Assembly: GCF_028009165.1 (NCBI RefSeq)
Contig: NC_079243.1
Location: 372,001 to 436,000 of the forward strand
From: Akanthomyces muscarius
Lineage: Eukaryota > Ascomycota > Sordariomycetes > Hypocreales > Cordycipitaceae
DNA length: 64,000 nt
Reading direction: 5' to 3'
Below are positions 11,220-22,823 of this stretch, one piece after another. The position numbers were made by a program, and so were the translations under genes. The notes below the pieces were generated by a model. That model had not been told where the DNA came from and did not search any database. It saw only the letters and a program-made list of their open reading frames with translations. How positions within the stretch are numbered: the first letter of the stretch is position 1; each line of letters opens with the position of its first letter.

Positions 11220-11563
11220 GGTAATCAGTTTTACGCAGAAAGGGACATCACAGCTCGGCTTTATTTGCGCCTCCTGTCAGATTTCTCCTTCGAACGAAGG
11301 AACGTGTTTCAAAGGGCTACGTGCAAAGAGTATGATTTCTTCCGCCTCTCTATCATTGGCCAGGCTATTCGTGTCGGACACGAACGGATCGCCGCTCTAC
11401 CTTGAAACCCCACGAAGCGTCACCTAATGTTGTCCAAAAGCTGCAAGGCCTTGTTCGCTAGGCTTACTGCAACGACTGTAGTTGAGTCATGGAGTGCAAG
11501 GCCGTCGCACCCCTTGCTTGCACGTGTTTCTTGAACATACGTCATCCGCGAGAGCGTTGAAAC

Positions 11564-11570
11564 TATATAG
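11564..11570 (+). promoter_or_regulatory. TATA box of the first F-box/ankyrin gene
   Basis: TATATAG lies 114 bp upstream of the ATG at 11684. It argues against the in-frame ATG at 11573, which sits directly after it. Confidence 0.55.
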
Positions 11571-11683
11571 AGATGCCGGCAGTCTTCTGTATTCTCGTAA
11601 TCTACGTCTTATTCATTTACCATTCGTCGCTACTCTTTATCCGAATTTTCAAAACTTCAGCTTCCACTCATCGCCTGGTCAAA

Positions 11684-12841
11684 ATGCTAGGACTAAGAAA
11701 TCTGCCGATGGAACTGCTTCTCCGCGTTAGCTACGCCCTCTCAGAGCGCGACACTTGCTCTTTGATGAGGACGTGTTGGCTTTTCTACAACACTCTTCAA
11801 AGAGACGTTTACCGCCGAAACATTATGCATTCCCGCTCAACTTTACTACCCTATGTCGTCCAAGCTGGTAACCCGCAATCTATTAGCTTGGTTCTGAGTA
11901 TCGACTGCAAGCCATCGCTAAGCTACCTGGCGCGAAGTCGTCAAGGTAAAACAGCGCTCTTGGCAGCTATTGACTTGGGTGATGTTGACACCGCTCTGAA
12001 GCTGATCGACAGGGGCGGCCAGCAGATTAATCTTAGAGACATTGGTTTGGGATGGCGGCCGCTCACATTGGCTGTGGTGAGGAATCAAGAGGAGATTGTG
12101 AAAGGGCTGATTACCAAGAAGGTATCGGACGTCAATGGCTACGAGGATTCCAAATATCACGGAGCTCCCCTGATTTTGGCGGCCCGGTCTGGTCGATATC
12201 GTCTAGTGGAGATCTTGCTTACGATCAAGAAGCTCGACAGACGTGTGGCAGATCGCAAGTTGCGTACCGCCCTTGATCTTGCAGTCATAGCCGGCTGCTG
12301 GCGCACGGTTCATGCTTTACTCGACGATCCGTTTGAAAGAGATTGTTTTGCGACGTATGGACATAATCCAATGTTTCATGCAATTGCATCGGGAAATGTC
12401 AATATCGTGGAGAGCTTGATCCAGAAGAACTTCGCCGTCATCCCTCCTTATCTTGGCAAAGCTCTTCAATCTGGTAAAGAGGCTGTGGTGCGAGCACTGC
12501 TTACAGGCCAGGCTCAGCTCGCAAGTGCCCAGTGGCTGGCCCGCAAAGCCTTAGCATGCGCTGCAGAGGGAGGTCTTTTACACTTTGTCGAGACTCTCCT
12601 ACCCGGTGCTGATTCGGCGGAGCGCCACGAGGCGCTTTTATGCGCAGTGGAAAAGAACCATTGGGGAGTGGCCAGACTTATCCTGGATGATGATAGGGCA
12701 CGCGAGGCCGACACAATATTTTCAGAATATCCTTTTGCTTCTTGGTACTTGCTTATGGCCAGAAACAATGGTGAAGCATGCGATGGTGCTGACTTCGACT
12801 TCAAAAGCTACTGCTTCTGTCTTGCAGAGCGGGAGTTCTAG
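11684..12841 (+). CDS. F-box-like / ankyrin-repeat protein
   Basis: Single exon, 385 aa. Residues 5-45 (LPMELLLRVSYALSERDTCSLMRTCWLFYNTL) match the F-box pattern LPxEL-L-x-I-x-x-L and L-x-x-x-C-R-x-x-x. From about residue 75 to 350 come degenerate ankyrin repeats, for example GKTALLAAIDLGDVDTALKL, HGAPLILAARSGRYRLVEIL and NPMFHAIASGNVNIVESL. F-box proteins recruit substrates to SCF ubiquitin ligases, and ankyrins bind protein partners. Such F-box/ankyrin genes are greatly expanded in accessory regions of filamentous fungi. The start at 11684 is chosen because the F-box begins five residues later and the TATA box lies upstream. Confidence 0.8.
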   Translation: MLGLRNLPMELLLRVSYALSERDTCSLMRTCWLFYNTLQRDVYRRNIMHSRSTLLPYVVQAGNPQSISLVLSIDCKPSLSYLARSRQGKTALLAAIDLGDVDTALKLIDRGGQQINLRDIGLGWRPLTLAVVRNQEEIVKGLITKKVSDVNGYEDSKYHGAPLILAARSGRYRLVEILLTIKKLDRRVADRKLRTALDLAVIAGCWRTVHALLDDPFERDCFATYGHNPMFHAIASGNVNIVESLIQKNFAVIPPYLGKALQSGKEAVVRALLTGQAQLASAQWLARKALACAAEGGLLHFVETLLPGADSAERHEALLCAVEKNHWGVARLILDDDRAREADTIFSEYPFASWYLLMARNNGEACDGADFDFKSYCFCLAEREF

Positions 12842-13754
12842 TTGCAAGCCAAGGCAAAAACAAAAGGTTACGAAGAAATAGCTCGAGCCACAGTTGAAGA
12901 TTTAATTGTGAAGCAAGATGCGTCTGCTAGTAATTCATACACCAATTGATAAAGCTCTGTATTGAGCTCTCGCTTCGGCCCGTAATCTGCGAAAGTAGCC
13001 GTCATCGGGGCAGCAGGCGCCGATGTGACTGCATGCCAAAAGAATCACGATGTATCTATATAGACATAAGGAGCGAACTAGCAAATGATTATCCTCCTTT
13101 TTCGGTGACGCCGGCTGCCTCGCCCAGGCCACACTGGTAGGCCCCACGCGCCGTCCAGTCCATGTCTTCGACTGACAGGCAGCCCATAGCACAGACAACA
13201 CAATTTCTCGGAGCCGTCGCGGGGGCTGCGGTGCTCGGACACAGTCTCCGTCGGCTGCCGCATCTCCAGCGCGCTTTCATGATGGTCAGAAAACCGGGCG
13301 TAAGCCTTTTCGACGCGCTCGTGCAGCTTGTGCGTCTTACGATTAAAATGGTAATCCTCGCGCGTCACGTGGCGCCGGTGACGCTTCTCCTTGCCATTCT
13401 GTCTTTGCCCAGCCTCGCGTGTTCACCTTTGTCTTGCGACGGCCGTCGGCATCTAGGAGAAAAGTAGTGCTGCATATTGTGAAGGAAAAGGCTGTTGCTG
13501 AACCCTGTGATGTGGGTGGAGGAGGACGTGGAAGTGGTTCGTGCTGGGGGAGGCTCCACGCCCATAGTCCCATCGCGAAATGAGGTCAACCAGCAAGACT
13601 GGCGTAAAGTTCCAGATATGCAATATACGTCAAATCTCAATTTAGCTCTCAATATAGCGAAAATAGGCTACTAATTCCAATTGCCGCTCAGTCAGCGCCG
13701 CGGCCTGCCATCAAATCGCCAGCCCCCTAAACCAAATGTATGTAAAAGACTTGA
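12842..13754. other. Convergent intergenic region, no confident gene
   Basis: This is the shared 3' space of the two F-box/ankyrin genes. Overlapping short frames on both strands at 13078-13652 show no family and no splice pattern that links them. Confidence 0.55.
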
Positions 13755-15083
13755 TCAATATGGAGCTTGTATTGCGGACACCATCCCCACGCCCCGAGCT
13801 CCGAAAGCGAGATCCTGCTGCAGCATGCGATGGACTAGCCCTATCGCCTTACTCGGTACGCGTCGCATGAAAGATTTCATTATAATTCCTCGTTTATCTT
13901 CTGGGAACGTGCAGCATTGCGAGTGCACTACATGCAGCACCTTCAGAATCTTGGGATGGCGACGTAACACGCGAAGCGTGTCGCTGTAGAAATCTGATGA
14001 TTGTACCACGTCCAACAACTCCTGAAACGTCTCTGCCTGAATCTGCACGCCATGGCACATAAATAGAGTAGCCATATCTGTATCTCCCCTATCAACGCAT
14101 AGCAGTTGTCGTAGTAGATTTTCCATCACGGCGCTGGTGTGTTCGAGCGACATTTCCGAACTTTGTTGAAGGCATGAGCCAAGACGGCTCCTGTAATGAC
14201 GATTTATAATCATCAAAAGCTGTTTAACAAAAGCCTTCTGGGTAATCCTAGTGCCACTTACTCTTTGTGTCGCTGCGAACACTGTGAGGTTTACCATGTC
14301 CGAGAGAGGGAGAGCGTTGCTCCACCCCGGCAGCGCAGCTGCTGCATCCAATAAGAGCAATGCATTTGTGAACAAGTGATCATGACAAGCTTTCAACAAC
14401 GCGTCGTGTACATTTGCGCCGAGTTGCAGCAGCTTCTGCACCATTGTTCCTCTGCAAGAAGAAAAAGCTAGCATGATTGGCGTTGCCCCTGATTTTGTCT
14501 TGCGGTTGACGTCCATCTTCCTGATCTTGACGAGGTAATCAGCCAGATTCGATAGACCGTACTGTATGGAAGCGTGAAAAGCGTCTAGGCCTTCAATGGT
14601 GGAGGATTCCGACGCGCCATGCTGCAGCAGCATCAACGCTGTGCTCTCCTTGCCGGCCAGGACAGCACCCCAGAATGGGGAAATGGACGTCCCTGACGGC
14701 CCTTCTGCAGAGACCCCACAGCTGAGGAGAAAAGCAACGACATCTTCCAGACCTCTTGTAGCGGCTAAGTATATTGGCGCATAGATTTGTAAAGGGGACC
14801 TTTGTAGGGCTTCCATTCTTCTTGGATACGGCCGACAGCGTTCGAGGCTGGCACCTGCTGCGGCGGCAGCTTGTAACGTACCAATTACTATTTTCTGATC
14901 AACGTAACAGGTTATGGCGTGAAAAATAGCCGCTGAGCCATGATCTCGACTATCGCTCCTGTATAGAATCCGGTTGCAAATGTCGTGGAGTGCGTGGCAA
15001 GTGCGTGCGAGAGCAGCCTGAGACGCCACAGGACTGAGCCTGGCAATATCGCAGATAATTTCAACGGGAAGCCAGATAAGCAT
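13755..15083 (-). CDS. F-box-like / ankyrin-repeat protein
   Basis: Single exon, 442 aa, beginning at the ATG at 15083. Residues 3-40 (LPVEIICDIARLSPVASQAALARTCHALHDIC) form an F-box. Ankyrin-like repeats follow from about 95 to 260, including APIYLAATRGLEDVVAFLLS, SPFWGAVLAGKESTALMLL and TPIMLAFSSCRGTMVQKLL. The C-terminal 170 residues are helical with no recognised domain. It converges on the F-box/ankyrin gene at 11684-12841. The two proteins share architecture but little sequence, so they are members of a large family rather than a recent tandem copy. Confidence 0.8.
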   Translation of the reverse strand: MLIWLPVEIICDIARLSPVASQAALARTCHALHDICNRILYRSDSRDHGSAAIFHAITCYVDQKIVIGTLQAAAAAGASLERCRPYPRRMEALQRSPLQIYAPIYLAATRGLEDVVAFLLSCGVSAEGPSGTSISPFWGAVLAGKESTALMLLQHGASESSTIEGLDAFHASIQYGLSNLADYLVKIRKMDVNRKTKSGATPIMLAFSSCRGTMVQKLLQLGANVHDALLKACHDHLFTNALLLLDAAAALPGWSNALPLSDMVNLTVFAATQRVSGTRITQKAFVKQLLMIINRHYRSRLGSCLQQSSEMSLEHTSAVMENLLRQLLCVDRGDTDMATLFMCHGVQIQAETFQELLDVVQSSDFYSDTLRVLRRHPKILKVLHVVHSQCCTFPEDKRGIIMKSFMRRVPSKAIGLVHRMLQQDLAFGARGVGMVSAIQAPY

Positions 15084-15153
15084 TGTGTGATACACTTCTG
15101 TTCAGCATCGAGGAAGAGTAGACCGGCCCCGATCAGCCCCGGCATAGTCTGTC

Positions 15154-15159
15154 CTTATA
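15154..15159 (-). promoter_or_regulatory. TATA box of the second F-box/ankyrin gene
   Basis: TATAAG on the minus strand, 71 bp before the ATG at 15083. Confidence 0.5.
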
Positions 15160-16562
15160 CTGAATGCATGCATGTACGTGTGGAAGATTAATTACTGTTT
15201 TTTTGCCCTTTTTGACAGGATCTTTCGTTTGTGGACAATTTACAGGGGTGGGAAACGGATGTCCGGCTTTGCGCCGACGAAAATGGCTACGTGCGTATGA
15301 CGCATTTCGAGCAGACCGTAGAAGATTTACAACATCTTGGTTCTTTAGTCTGATTCCATCACCCACAGTTGGTAAAACCTTTTGCGCATATCCAATTGAT
15401 AATTTATTGAATGCGGAACTCATATGCTATAATGAGCTATCGAGATCCTTAATCAGAAACAAGACGATCTGCGGTTTAGTTTTGTTCAGTGCATGCATTT
15501 CCGTTTGTTTTTATCATTGTACTCTGCTTTTCTTCGTTCCATCCCATATAATTTGCAGAGCTTTCTCTGTGTCGTTCTTCAGCGACAGGTGTAGGCTTCC
15601 AAATAATTAGAAGGCAACCCGGCGGTCCATCTGGACCGCTTAGCATTTCTCTAGTGATCCAATAGGTGGCAAATTGACATCTGATTGATCGTATTTTCAT
15701 TCCCGTAATTGAAATTGCCACTGGTCGAGGAGGGGGTCAAACTGTCGCGGAAGTAGTAGCGTGGGTATAGATAACAGTGGCTGTAAATGGCGGTGATTTT
15801 TAACTAGCGGAGGGGCCAATAACTAGGCTAACGTAAAAGTGCTAGGCCATTTCTGGCAGAACTCGGGCCGCTATGGGCCTCACTGAAGCAATGTGCGGGG
15901 GCAAAAGAAGTGCCGAATTAGGCTTTCCACCAGATCCTCTAAAACGTGAAGAGATTTGCCTGGCAACCGCTAAAAGTCTCATCAAATGCCACAGCCACAA
16001 TGTTAGGCCAACCACATAGGTCAGTCTGCATTTCAGCATGATTGTCTCTCGCTTCACAATTAATTCGCGTCTGCATGCCTAATGGCCGTCTAGTCTGATC
16101 AGGAGTTTGCGCTGCCTCTCAGCTGCGTAGCTCTCCTTGACTGTTTCTCCGCTGACCTACTTTCAATCATGAATGGTCCTCTCTGTGGTGTGCGGCTGCC
16201 ACTTGCATATACACTGGACATCTCGGACTCTGGAACGTGGCTGGACGAAAGTGGCTGTAGGAAGTATTGGGATGATGCCACGGCAATGGTATGTACATAC
16301 GGTCTTATGACTTGTAGAATTATACTTTGTCTCCCTGTCTATTTTTGTAACGACACCTAAATGAGCTGTACTTACTATCAGACAAAGAGCTCATGCGACT
16401 TCTCATGGGTACGCACCGGTATTATCACTGTCTATCCACACTCTTTGTCTTTCGTCATCTTAAATTTGCAAATCAATTGTGTTGAAGCCTCCGAATATCG
16501 ATAGAGCAGGATTGGGCCTCAGAAGGCAAGTCTGTGTAAAAAGGGCGTAGTTTCGCTCCGCC
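15160..16562. other. Intergenic, no confident gene
   Basis: 1.4 kb with only short frames on both strands, none with homology, a promoter or splice continuity. I see nothing else in it. Confidence 0.55.
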
Positions 16563-16964
16563 TCACTCAACCCGTCTGGCTGATGCTGCTGTCGCATCAC
16601 TGGGGAAGTTTTCTGCAGCGCTGGTCTGAAGTGCACCACTGCGCGTCGTCGCAGTATTCTCCAGTCTCTCGATCTGTTTTGTTTGATCACGAATGAACTG
16701 CATTTGCGCCGCGAGGCCGAAGTCTGCCTCCTTGACTTGTTGCTCTAGCAGTTGTTTTTGCTGGAGAAGATGCGAGCGTTCTCTTTCTCCCTTTTCTGCT
16801 AGGGCACGCGAGGCACATTCCATTTCGTAAAATTCATGGTAAATGGCCATGAACCAGCTTGAAATAACCCTATGAGTCTCTCCATCGATTGCTTGTGCAC
16901 TGTTCATGCTTAATTGGGAGGGCAGTGAGGATGACTTGTTTTCCCAACGATGAGCGCTGGGCAT
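16563..16964 (-). CDS. Small coiled-coil protein, 133 aa
   Basis: Single frame starting at ATG 16964. Residues about 45-110 form one long amphipathic helix rich in Glu, Gln, Lys, Arg and Leu with heptad spacing (EKGERERSHLLQQKQLLEQQ, then IRDQTKQIERLE), which indicates a coiled coil. The N- and C-termini are Ser/Ala-rich and disordered. There is no signal peptide. It is one of at least five short coiled-coil genes in this window (see 27784, 47307, 49982, 52430). They do not look like recent copies of each other, and their function is unknown. Confidence 0.6.
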   Translation of the reverse strand: MPSAHRWENKSSSLPSQLSMNSAQAIDGETHRVISSWFMAIYHEFYEMECASRALAEKGERERSHLLQQKQLLEQQVKEADFGLAAQMQFIRDQTKQIERLENTATTRSGALQTSAAENFPSDATAASARRVE

Positions 16965-17939
16965 TAATTTATATTTCAATGAAGTTTTAAGGTTTTGAAA
17001 TGCAGAAAGCCACTAACTGGTATTTCCAATTTCTTCAGCCACGTTTTACAACAATCACAGTATTTTTTTTGGTGCAGTACATAACAGCTCCCTTTCTATC
17101 TTTCAAAAATGAGCGCGCCGTATCGGTTGAAAACGAGCGGCTGTTAGTGGGTGTTTATAGGCCACCACACTGAGCAATAGGTGCCTTGCGCGGGTGGGCC
17201 TACCTGTTTCGTCTCCAGTGTAGGCGAGGAGATAAATCTGATTATGCACCAAATAACCACATTCATGGCGAGCAGGGTCAGTGATACTTTGATCGAATTT
17301 TGAAAGACACGGCAGAAGTACTTGGCCAGATGACGAAACCAAGGTGTGCAGAATATGATTTGCCGGATATGGATTATGAAAGCCCATTAGTGCACAATTG
17401 ATGAACGTGTAGGCAGGTGATCTACAATCTGTATCGACAGGATGCTCCCCAAATACTTCCATGCGAGTAGCTACTTCGTGCTATGTAATATATCTCCACC
17501 AAGGCATGCACAATCTTGCGCACAATCTTGCGCAATATTACACGCTATTTTCCACTATTCTTTCTTCCTATTAGACTATTTTTCGCCCAGGAGTTGGCCC
17601 GATTCTTGCCTTGAACTAGGAGTAATCAATAGCGGATTTGCGCTGACCAAGAAGGCCAAGACGGATATGAAGCACAGCCTCTCCTTTTTACTTTTAGACG
17701 CATTGAATAATGTTCAGCGCGAGTTCGAATTGAAATTTGCGTAGACTGTATTTGGATATTGGTCTTTTTGTGATCACACAAAGTTGTGAGCTAACTGCCA
17801 TAAAAAGTGACAGTCAGCTCTGGTCGTTCACGTGTTCACGATCACAAGTTCGAGTTCGAGTTCAAAAAGCAGTCGGTCGGTACTTCTCTTTTTTTATTTC
17901 TACTTGGAAAAGGTCTCTAATGCTTATGTCGCATCCCAC
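16965..17939. other. Intergenic with dispersed repeat
   Basis: Apart from the repeat at 17131-17245 and the 5' region of the ferric-reductase gene, no coding sequence is supported. A 119-codon minus frame at 17103-17462 overlaps the repeat and is probably not a gene. Confidence 0.5.
17131..17245 (+). repeat. Dispersed repeat, copy related to 33668-33802
   Basis: Shares GAGCGGCT, TAGGCCA-CAC, AGCA-TAGGTGCCTTG, GGGCT/GGG and TCTGATTAT blocks in the same order with 33668-33802, with roughly three-quarters identity over the first 75 bp. It is non-coding and may be a fragment of an unrecognised element. Confidence 0.65.
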
Positions 17940-19682
17940 ATGGCATCGTTCGAAGTTTCCGCGACCATTGGTTACTCTCTTGTTCTCTGTGGGATCATGT
18001 CCGCGATACTGTGCTACAACTTCAGATCAATTCTGATCGCTTTGCAAGGCACCGTACGCAAACCACTATTGAAACATTTATCGTATTCACCCGTGGTTCA
18101 TAGTCTACGTTTCAAACTGCAATGGAGCCGAGCCGAGTTCTTGGCAGAACTTGCCTACCTAGGCTTCAGCATATTTTGTGTTTGTTTCAAAAGCCATACT
18201 GTCGAGTCGTCCGGTCGTCGAGCGGCGAATATGTGTATTGGTAACCTCATCTTTCTATGCATCACACCGCATCTTGACTCCCTGACCAATACGCTGGGAT
18301 TACGGTGGCGCACAGTTCGTAGAGTTCATGGTTCATTCGGTATCATGGCAATTCTACTACTTACATTCCATGTAGTTGCTTTTGCGTTTTCAAAAGCATC
18401 ATTCACCATGAGCGTGGCAGAAAACAAATGGGCAGTTGTCGTAAGGCGCCGTTCCCTTTTGGCAGAAGGCTCGAATAATAAATTAACGTTTGCTAGGCAG
18501 CGGCCTCCGTGGGGGGCTCCTTGATCATTTGCATACCCGCCATACGATCGAGGTGGTATGAAGTGTTTCTACGACTTCATCAGGGCCTTGCAGTCGTTTC
18601 GGTGTACGGAATATGGGTGCATATCGCTTCACAGCGGTTGCTCCCCCATATACATTTGTACCTACTCATTGGCGTCGCTGCCTTTTCTCTGATGCTTCTG
18701 AGCGCTCTCGTCATAATTAGAAACGGCATGATGTGGCATACGCTTCCTCGCGCGGATATCATCCACAAAGAAGGGGCTGTACTTATCAGAGTGAATCTGT
18801 CTCGTCCTGTTCACGTGAGGGCCGGCCAATACATCAGCCTTTGGCTGTTTGTACCAACTACAAGCCCCCTCTCCATCATTCAGTGCCATCCATTCACGGT
18901 AGCATCTTGGTCAGCTGATGCTGCTACTACTTTGGACTTGCTGATCGAGCCGCGCGCGGGGCTAACTCAGCGTCTGCTACGGCGCAGCCGTGCACGACAG
19001 GATCTCTGTGTCGCCCTCTTCAGTGGCCCACACGGAAACAGCATACCAGTGGGCGATTACGAGGTAGTCTTGATGGTGGCTAGCGGATATGGCATCGCTG
19101 CACAGCTGCCGTATCTTAAACAGCTTTTGCACAACTATAACAGACGTAGCGCGCGGGCTCGGCGAATTCACCTAGTTTGGGAATTGAAAACATTAGGTAT
19201 GCTTGACCCGTAAGTAGTGCCAAAATAACTAACACAAGCAGATTTAGCGATTGCAATCGAGAGTTTGCTGAACAACGCGCTGGATGACGACACTCTGGAC
19301 AACGGTTATGTAAGGAACAATCTACATATTGCCAATACTAGCTGACAAACAAAAGATTCTTCAAATTTCTGTCTATGTAGAGCACGTGGAATTGGAGAAG
19401 CGAATGGGACGTCGTTCTAAAGTCATCAAAGGGCTGCCTGATTGGCATTCTATTGTCCAAAAGGAAGTCCAAGGCAAACTGATCAAGCGAGTGCAGGAAG
19501 AATCACCTGCCTTGGGAAGCATGATAGTTACAGGCAAGTTACAATTCCAAATTTTCCCAGATTTGTGTTAACCAAATACAGTTTCCGCTTCGACCCCAGT
19601 GCGGCAAGACCTGCGAGCAATTGTGCAAAGACACGTAGACAACGAGGTTGTCCTGGTAGAGTTAGATTATCAGCCTAGTTAA
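17940..19682 (+). CDS. Ferric reductase / NADPH-oxidase-like flavocytochrome
   Basis: Five exons: 17940-18440, 18497-19196, 19242-19309, 19356-19533 and 19582-19682, giving 515 aa. The last intron uses a GC-AG pair (GCAAGT donor). The N-terminal half is the ferric-reductase transmembrane domain: four heme-binding histidines in two pairs, H130/H144 (VHGSFGIM...FH) and H195/H209 (LHQG...VH), each pair 13 residues apart. The FAD-binding part carries HPFT at 298-301. The NADPH-binding part carries GPHG at 344-347 and VASGYGIAAQLPYL near 361-374. The protein moves electrons from NADPH across a membrane, typically to reduce Fe(III) or Cu(II) before uptake. No signal peptide is present, and it is somewhat short for the family. 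This class recurs as Starship cargo. Confidence 0.9.
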
Positions 19683-20996
19683 TTTTGTGAGGAAACTTTG
19701 AACGTGCGTCCCGAATTGACATGGTCATTATTGAGTGAGGATGCTATAGACTTGTAAGTCATACACTCTTAATGGGTCACGGTCATTATGTCAATGAGAA
19801 GGGCCGAACAGAAATTTGTCAGCGCACCGGCATGTTTCTAGATTGGGCCATCATCATGTCATTCATACTTGCCCCTGAACTAAAAATATCAAAAATTGAC
19901 GTACCATTCCACCATCCGCCAATGTCGAAGAGTCTGTACCCATCAGAGGAAGTACCGCCATGGCCGCGAAAAGTATCATTTTTACCTGGGCTGGTCAGAA
20001 CAAATTCTACCATTGCTGTATTCCATTCACTTATAGCTATTCCACATTATTAATAAAATGAATGTTTCAGAAACATAATTAGAAAGACACTCTCGTTTTT
20101 GGTTTCTTTAAACGTAGTATGACATCAATTCTTTGGCCGGATTGTAGCCATACTAGAGCCTAATAGCGACGTCTGATGGGTTCTTGTCCGTTCGTTTGCG
20201 TAGATGAGACTCTGTTAAGTGTCATCTCTGGCATTCGTGTATTATACCATCTGCCTCGCTTGTCTGCCCATGTATAGCAGTAGCGAACAATTTGATGACG
20301 TCGACAGACCGCTCCCAACCAATGCTATTTAGATCTTACGCCTAAATTTTGTTTGCATCAATCACGTCCGCGCTGTAGGCCAAGAAGTTTGCCACAGTTC
20401 CGGAGCCAAGCTTGCTTATCGCCAGCACTTGGCACCCAGAGCGCGGTTTCCAAGGCAGATACACCGGAAAGCCACAGTTGCCAAGTTCAACCAACCACAA
20501 GCAACCCGGCAGCATATGAGAGATGACGTATTTTAACAACGGTTTTTTCTTTCCAACTGCTTGTCTATATTTGGCAGTGACCACCAACCAGGTAAAGCAG
20601 CTACTGGATGCTGAAAAGCATCGAAGAAATGCTGCAACCTATTTTGAAGATTTCTCTTGTATACATATGTTCCCAGGCACTGAAGCAAAGTAAAGGACCA
20701 TTGCTGAAGCCAATTATGCGAGAAGGTCTCACGGGTGCTTGGTGCTTTCTGCCTTATCATCTAGAATCAATTTGCTGACGTTGAAACGCAGCATGCGTAT
20801 ATTGAAGATTTTGCTACTGTACTGTGAACATCAAGCGTTCTTTTATCCACGATGGTTTACTGCTTGTGGACAAAAATGCCCCTGTGAAATGCTAAGAAAG
20901 CGGCCGAAAACGATTGTCTTCTTTTAAGTAGCAGACTCACCGTTACTATAAATTGCGGTATTGATCCATGACAAAAGATGCTGGTCAGCAATCATC
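19683..20996. other. Intergenic, no confident gene
   Basis: Short frames at 19772-20053 (+) and at 20342-20587 and 20533-20760 (-) have no family. A spliced reading of the two minus frames was tried and gave no good junction. A TATAAA at 20947 serves the next gene. Confidence 0.5.
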
Positions 20997-22259
20997 ATGG
21001 CTCAAACGAGAAGCCAGACAGCAGGCAATCAGCCGACGAACATCAAAGACCAGAAGACCAAGCAGCAGGATAACAGTATTTCGAAGAAAAAGGATTCTAG
21101 CAAGACATCCAAAAATTTGGAGAAAACCCTTACTGCTGCAGCAGATGCGTACGAAAAGGCAGATGACGGCAAGAAAGCAGAAATGCAAAATCAGTTGAAT
21201 GTTCACCAACCCTTGGAGAAGCCGGAGGCCATGGAGGAGGATGAGGAGGAGTCCAAAGGAGAGCAACCCGTGAAAAAAGAGCCCGAAGAGAGCGGTATGT
21301 TCGTTTCGACGACCGGTGGGGGCCAGGTTCATTCGTCGAAGGATGACGGAGGCTCGCCGTCAGACCAAAAGCCGTCGTCCAGCAAGGAGAAGGACTCAAA
21401 GCCGCCCAGTGACAACCACGAGAAGTCTCCCCCGCCAAAAGTAGGCTTCCAACATGGCTTGGCCACGCCTTCAACTGACGTTGAAGATGAATTGGACCTG
21501 GTACGAGCAAATCCCATGCGTGAGATCTTCCACGACGGCGCGTCTGAAAACGTAGGCTGGGCAAGGCTCTCGTATGGCCGTGCTTTCGATGTCGAAAGAC
21601 ATGGGCCACCTAACGCCGCAAGATTCAGATTCAAGCGACGTAACGACGAGATCAACACGGACAGTCTCGACGATACTTCGTTTGGAGACAAAAAGCGGCG
21701 CAATGGCAGAAAGGTTTACCAGTGTGGTGACATGTTAGCAATCCAGGGTGTTGCCTGGCAGTCTCTGAAAGGAGTCGACCACTACTCGTCACTCGCGCCC
21801 CGCAACTGGAAGCAAGGGAACAAAACAGCACGTCCTTCGATGCGCATCATGGTGAAATGGGAAGGAAAGGATGAGAATGCGGGGAAGGAAGTGACGAAAT
21901 GGGAAAAGCGTGACGCAGTGTGGAGGTGCTGGGAAGATGAACGAGGCAATGGAGGTGCCACAGTTCTATGTGAGGAGGAGCTGAAACTGGGTGAGGCTGT
22001 CATCTTGGAAAAGGGGGAGACCGTTTCGCTCTGTGACTTTGTGATTGTCACTGCCGCGTGTCGAGGCGAGAAACGATTCAAGGAGTGGGAATCGCAGCAG
22101 CGGCCGGGAAGGGACCGCTCTCCTACGCCTGGGCTGCCTCTATTGAACAGCAAGAATGAGAAGCAGTCGGGTGATGAAAAAGGCTCCGAAAAGGCGCAGT
22201 CATCTCAGCGTACAAACAACGCAGAAGAGGCTGGGGGTCACGGAGACACTACCCACTAG
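20997..22259 (+). CDS. Charged, mostly disordered protein, 420 aa
   Basis: Single frame from ATG 20997, with TATAAA 50 bp upstream. Residues 1-150 are very rich in Lys, Glu, Gln, Ser and Pro and are surely disordered, with an acidic block (EAMEEDEEESKGE). Residues 180-370 look folded: alternating hydrophobic and charged strands, a basic patch KKRRNGRKVYQCG, and a Trp-rich part (VAWQSLKGVDHY, ...AVWRCWEDERG). The C-terminus is again low-complexity. Basic clusters suggest the nucleus. I recognise no domain. A GTATGT at about 21296 could be a donor for a short in-frame intron, which would shorten the protein slightly. Confidence 0.6.
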   Translation: MAQTRSQTAGNQPTNIKDQKTKQQDNSISKKKDSSKTSKNLEKTLTAAADAYEKADDGKKAEMQNQLNVHQPLEKPEAMEEDEEESKGEQPVKKEPEESGMFVSTTGGGQVHSSKDDGGSPSDQKPSSSKEKDSKPPSDNHEKSPPPKVGFQHGLATPSTDVEDELDLVRANPMREIFHDGASENVGWARLSYGRAFDVERHGPPNAARFRFKRRNDEINTDSLDDTSFGDKKRRNGRKVYQCGDMLAIQGVAWQSLKGVDHYSSLAPRNWKQGNKTARPSMRIMVKWEGKDENAGKEVTKWEKRDAVWRCWEDERGNGGATVLCEEELKLGEAVILEKGETVSLCDFVIVTAACRGEKRFKEWESQQRPGRDRSPTPGLPLLNSKNEKQSGDEKGSEKAQSSQRTNNAEEAGGHGDTTH

Positions 22260-22637
22260 CCGCTAGTCGATGCTGCCGTGGCTGGGCTCGTATGAGGTTT
22301 GCAAAGTTTAGGCATGGATGTAGTGATTTACTTAGATACATGTTTGTGTATAGACCTCTCATGTTTGTTGAAATAGAATGATCTTTGCGGCAAAAACGGT
22401 GGCCCACATACGTGTTTTATGCTACTATAATTCAGCAGCTCGAAGTGCTGACAAACCTGTGATGACAGCAAGGTCGTGGTCTTCCGAGAGACGATAAGCG
22501 GTTAAGAATCAGTCCCGATCTTTGCACTTGGGTTCGTAAGCATACAGAATAGTCATATTTAGCAGGGCAGTTCGCTGCCTACATCAAACAACACATCACA
22601 CTTGCACTGTATTTTTGTATCCACGAATTGTGTATTT

Positions 22638-22823
22638 TCACTGCTCTGTAGGAGAAACTCGCTTGCCACCGTGCACGGTATTCTTTTGAACAGCGCCGTC
22701 AGGTAGATAGGCGGGCGGTATCTGAAACCGAACACGTCGACACTGATGTCTCTTCGATGACTTCGCAGGGACCTTGTCCTTTCTTTTGCTCTCAGCTAGA
22801 AAATAGTCGACAAAATCGTCCAT
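22638..22823 (-). CDS. Small hypothetical protein, 61 aa
   Basis: ATG-initiated frame. It starts with an acidic/aromatic MDDFVDYFLAESKRKDK segment and continues basic and Pro-rich. No family or promoter is recognised. It could be real, or a fragment. Confidence 0.25.
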   Translation of the reverse strand: MDDFVDYFLAESKRKDKVPAKSSKRHQCRRVRFQIPPAYLPDGAVQKNTVHGGKRVSPTEQ

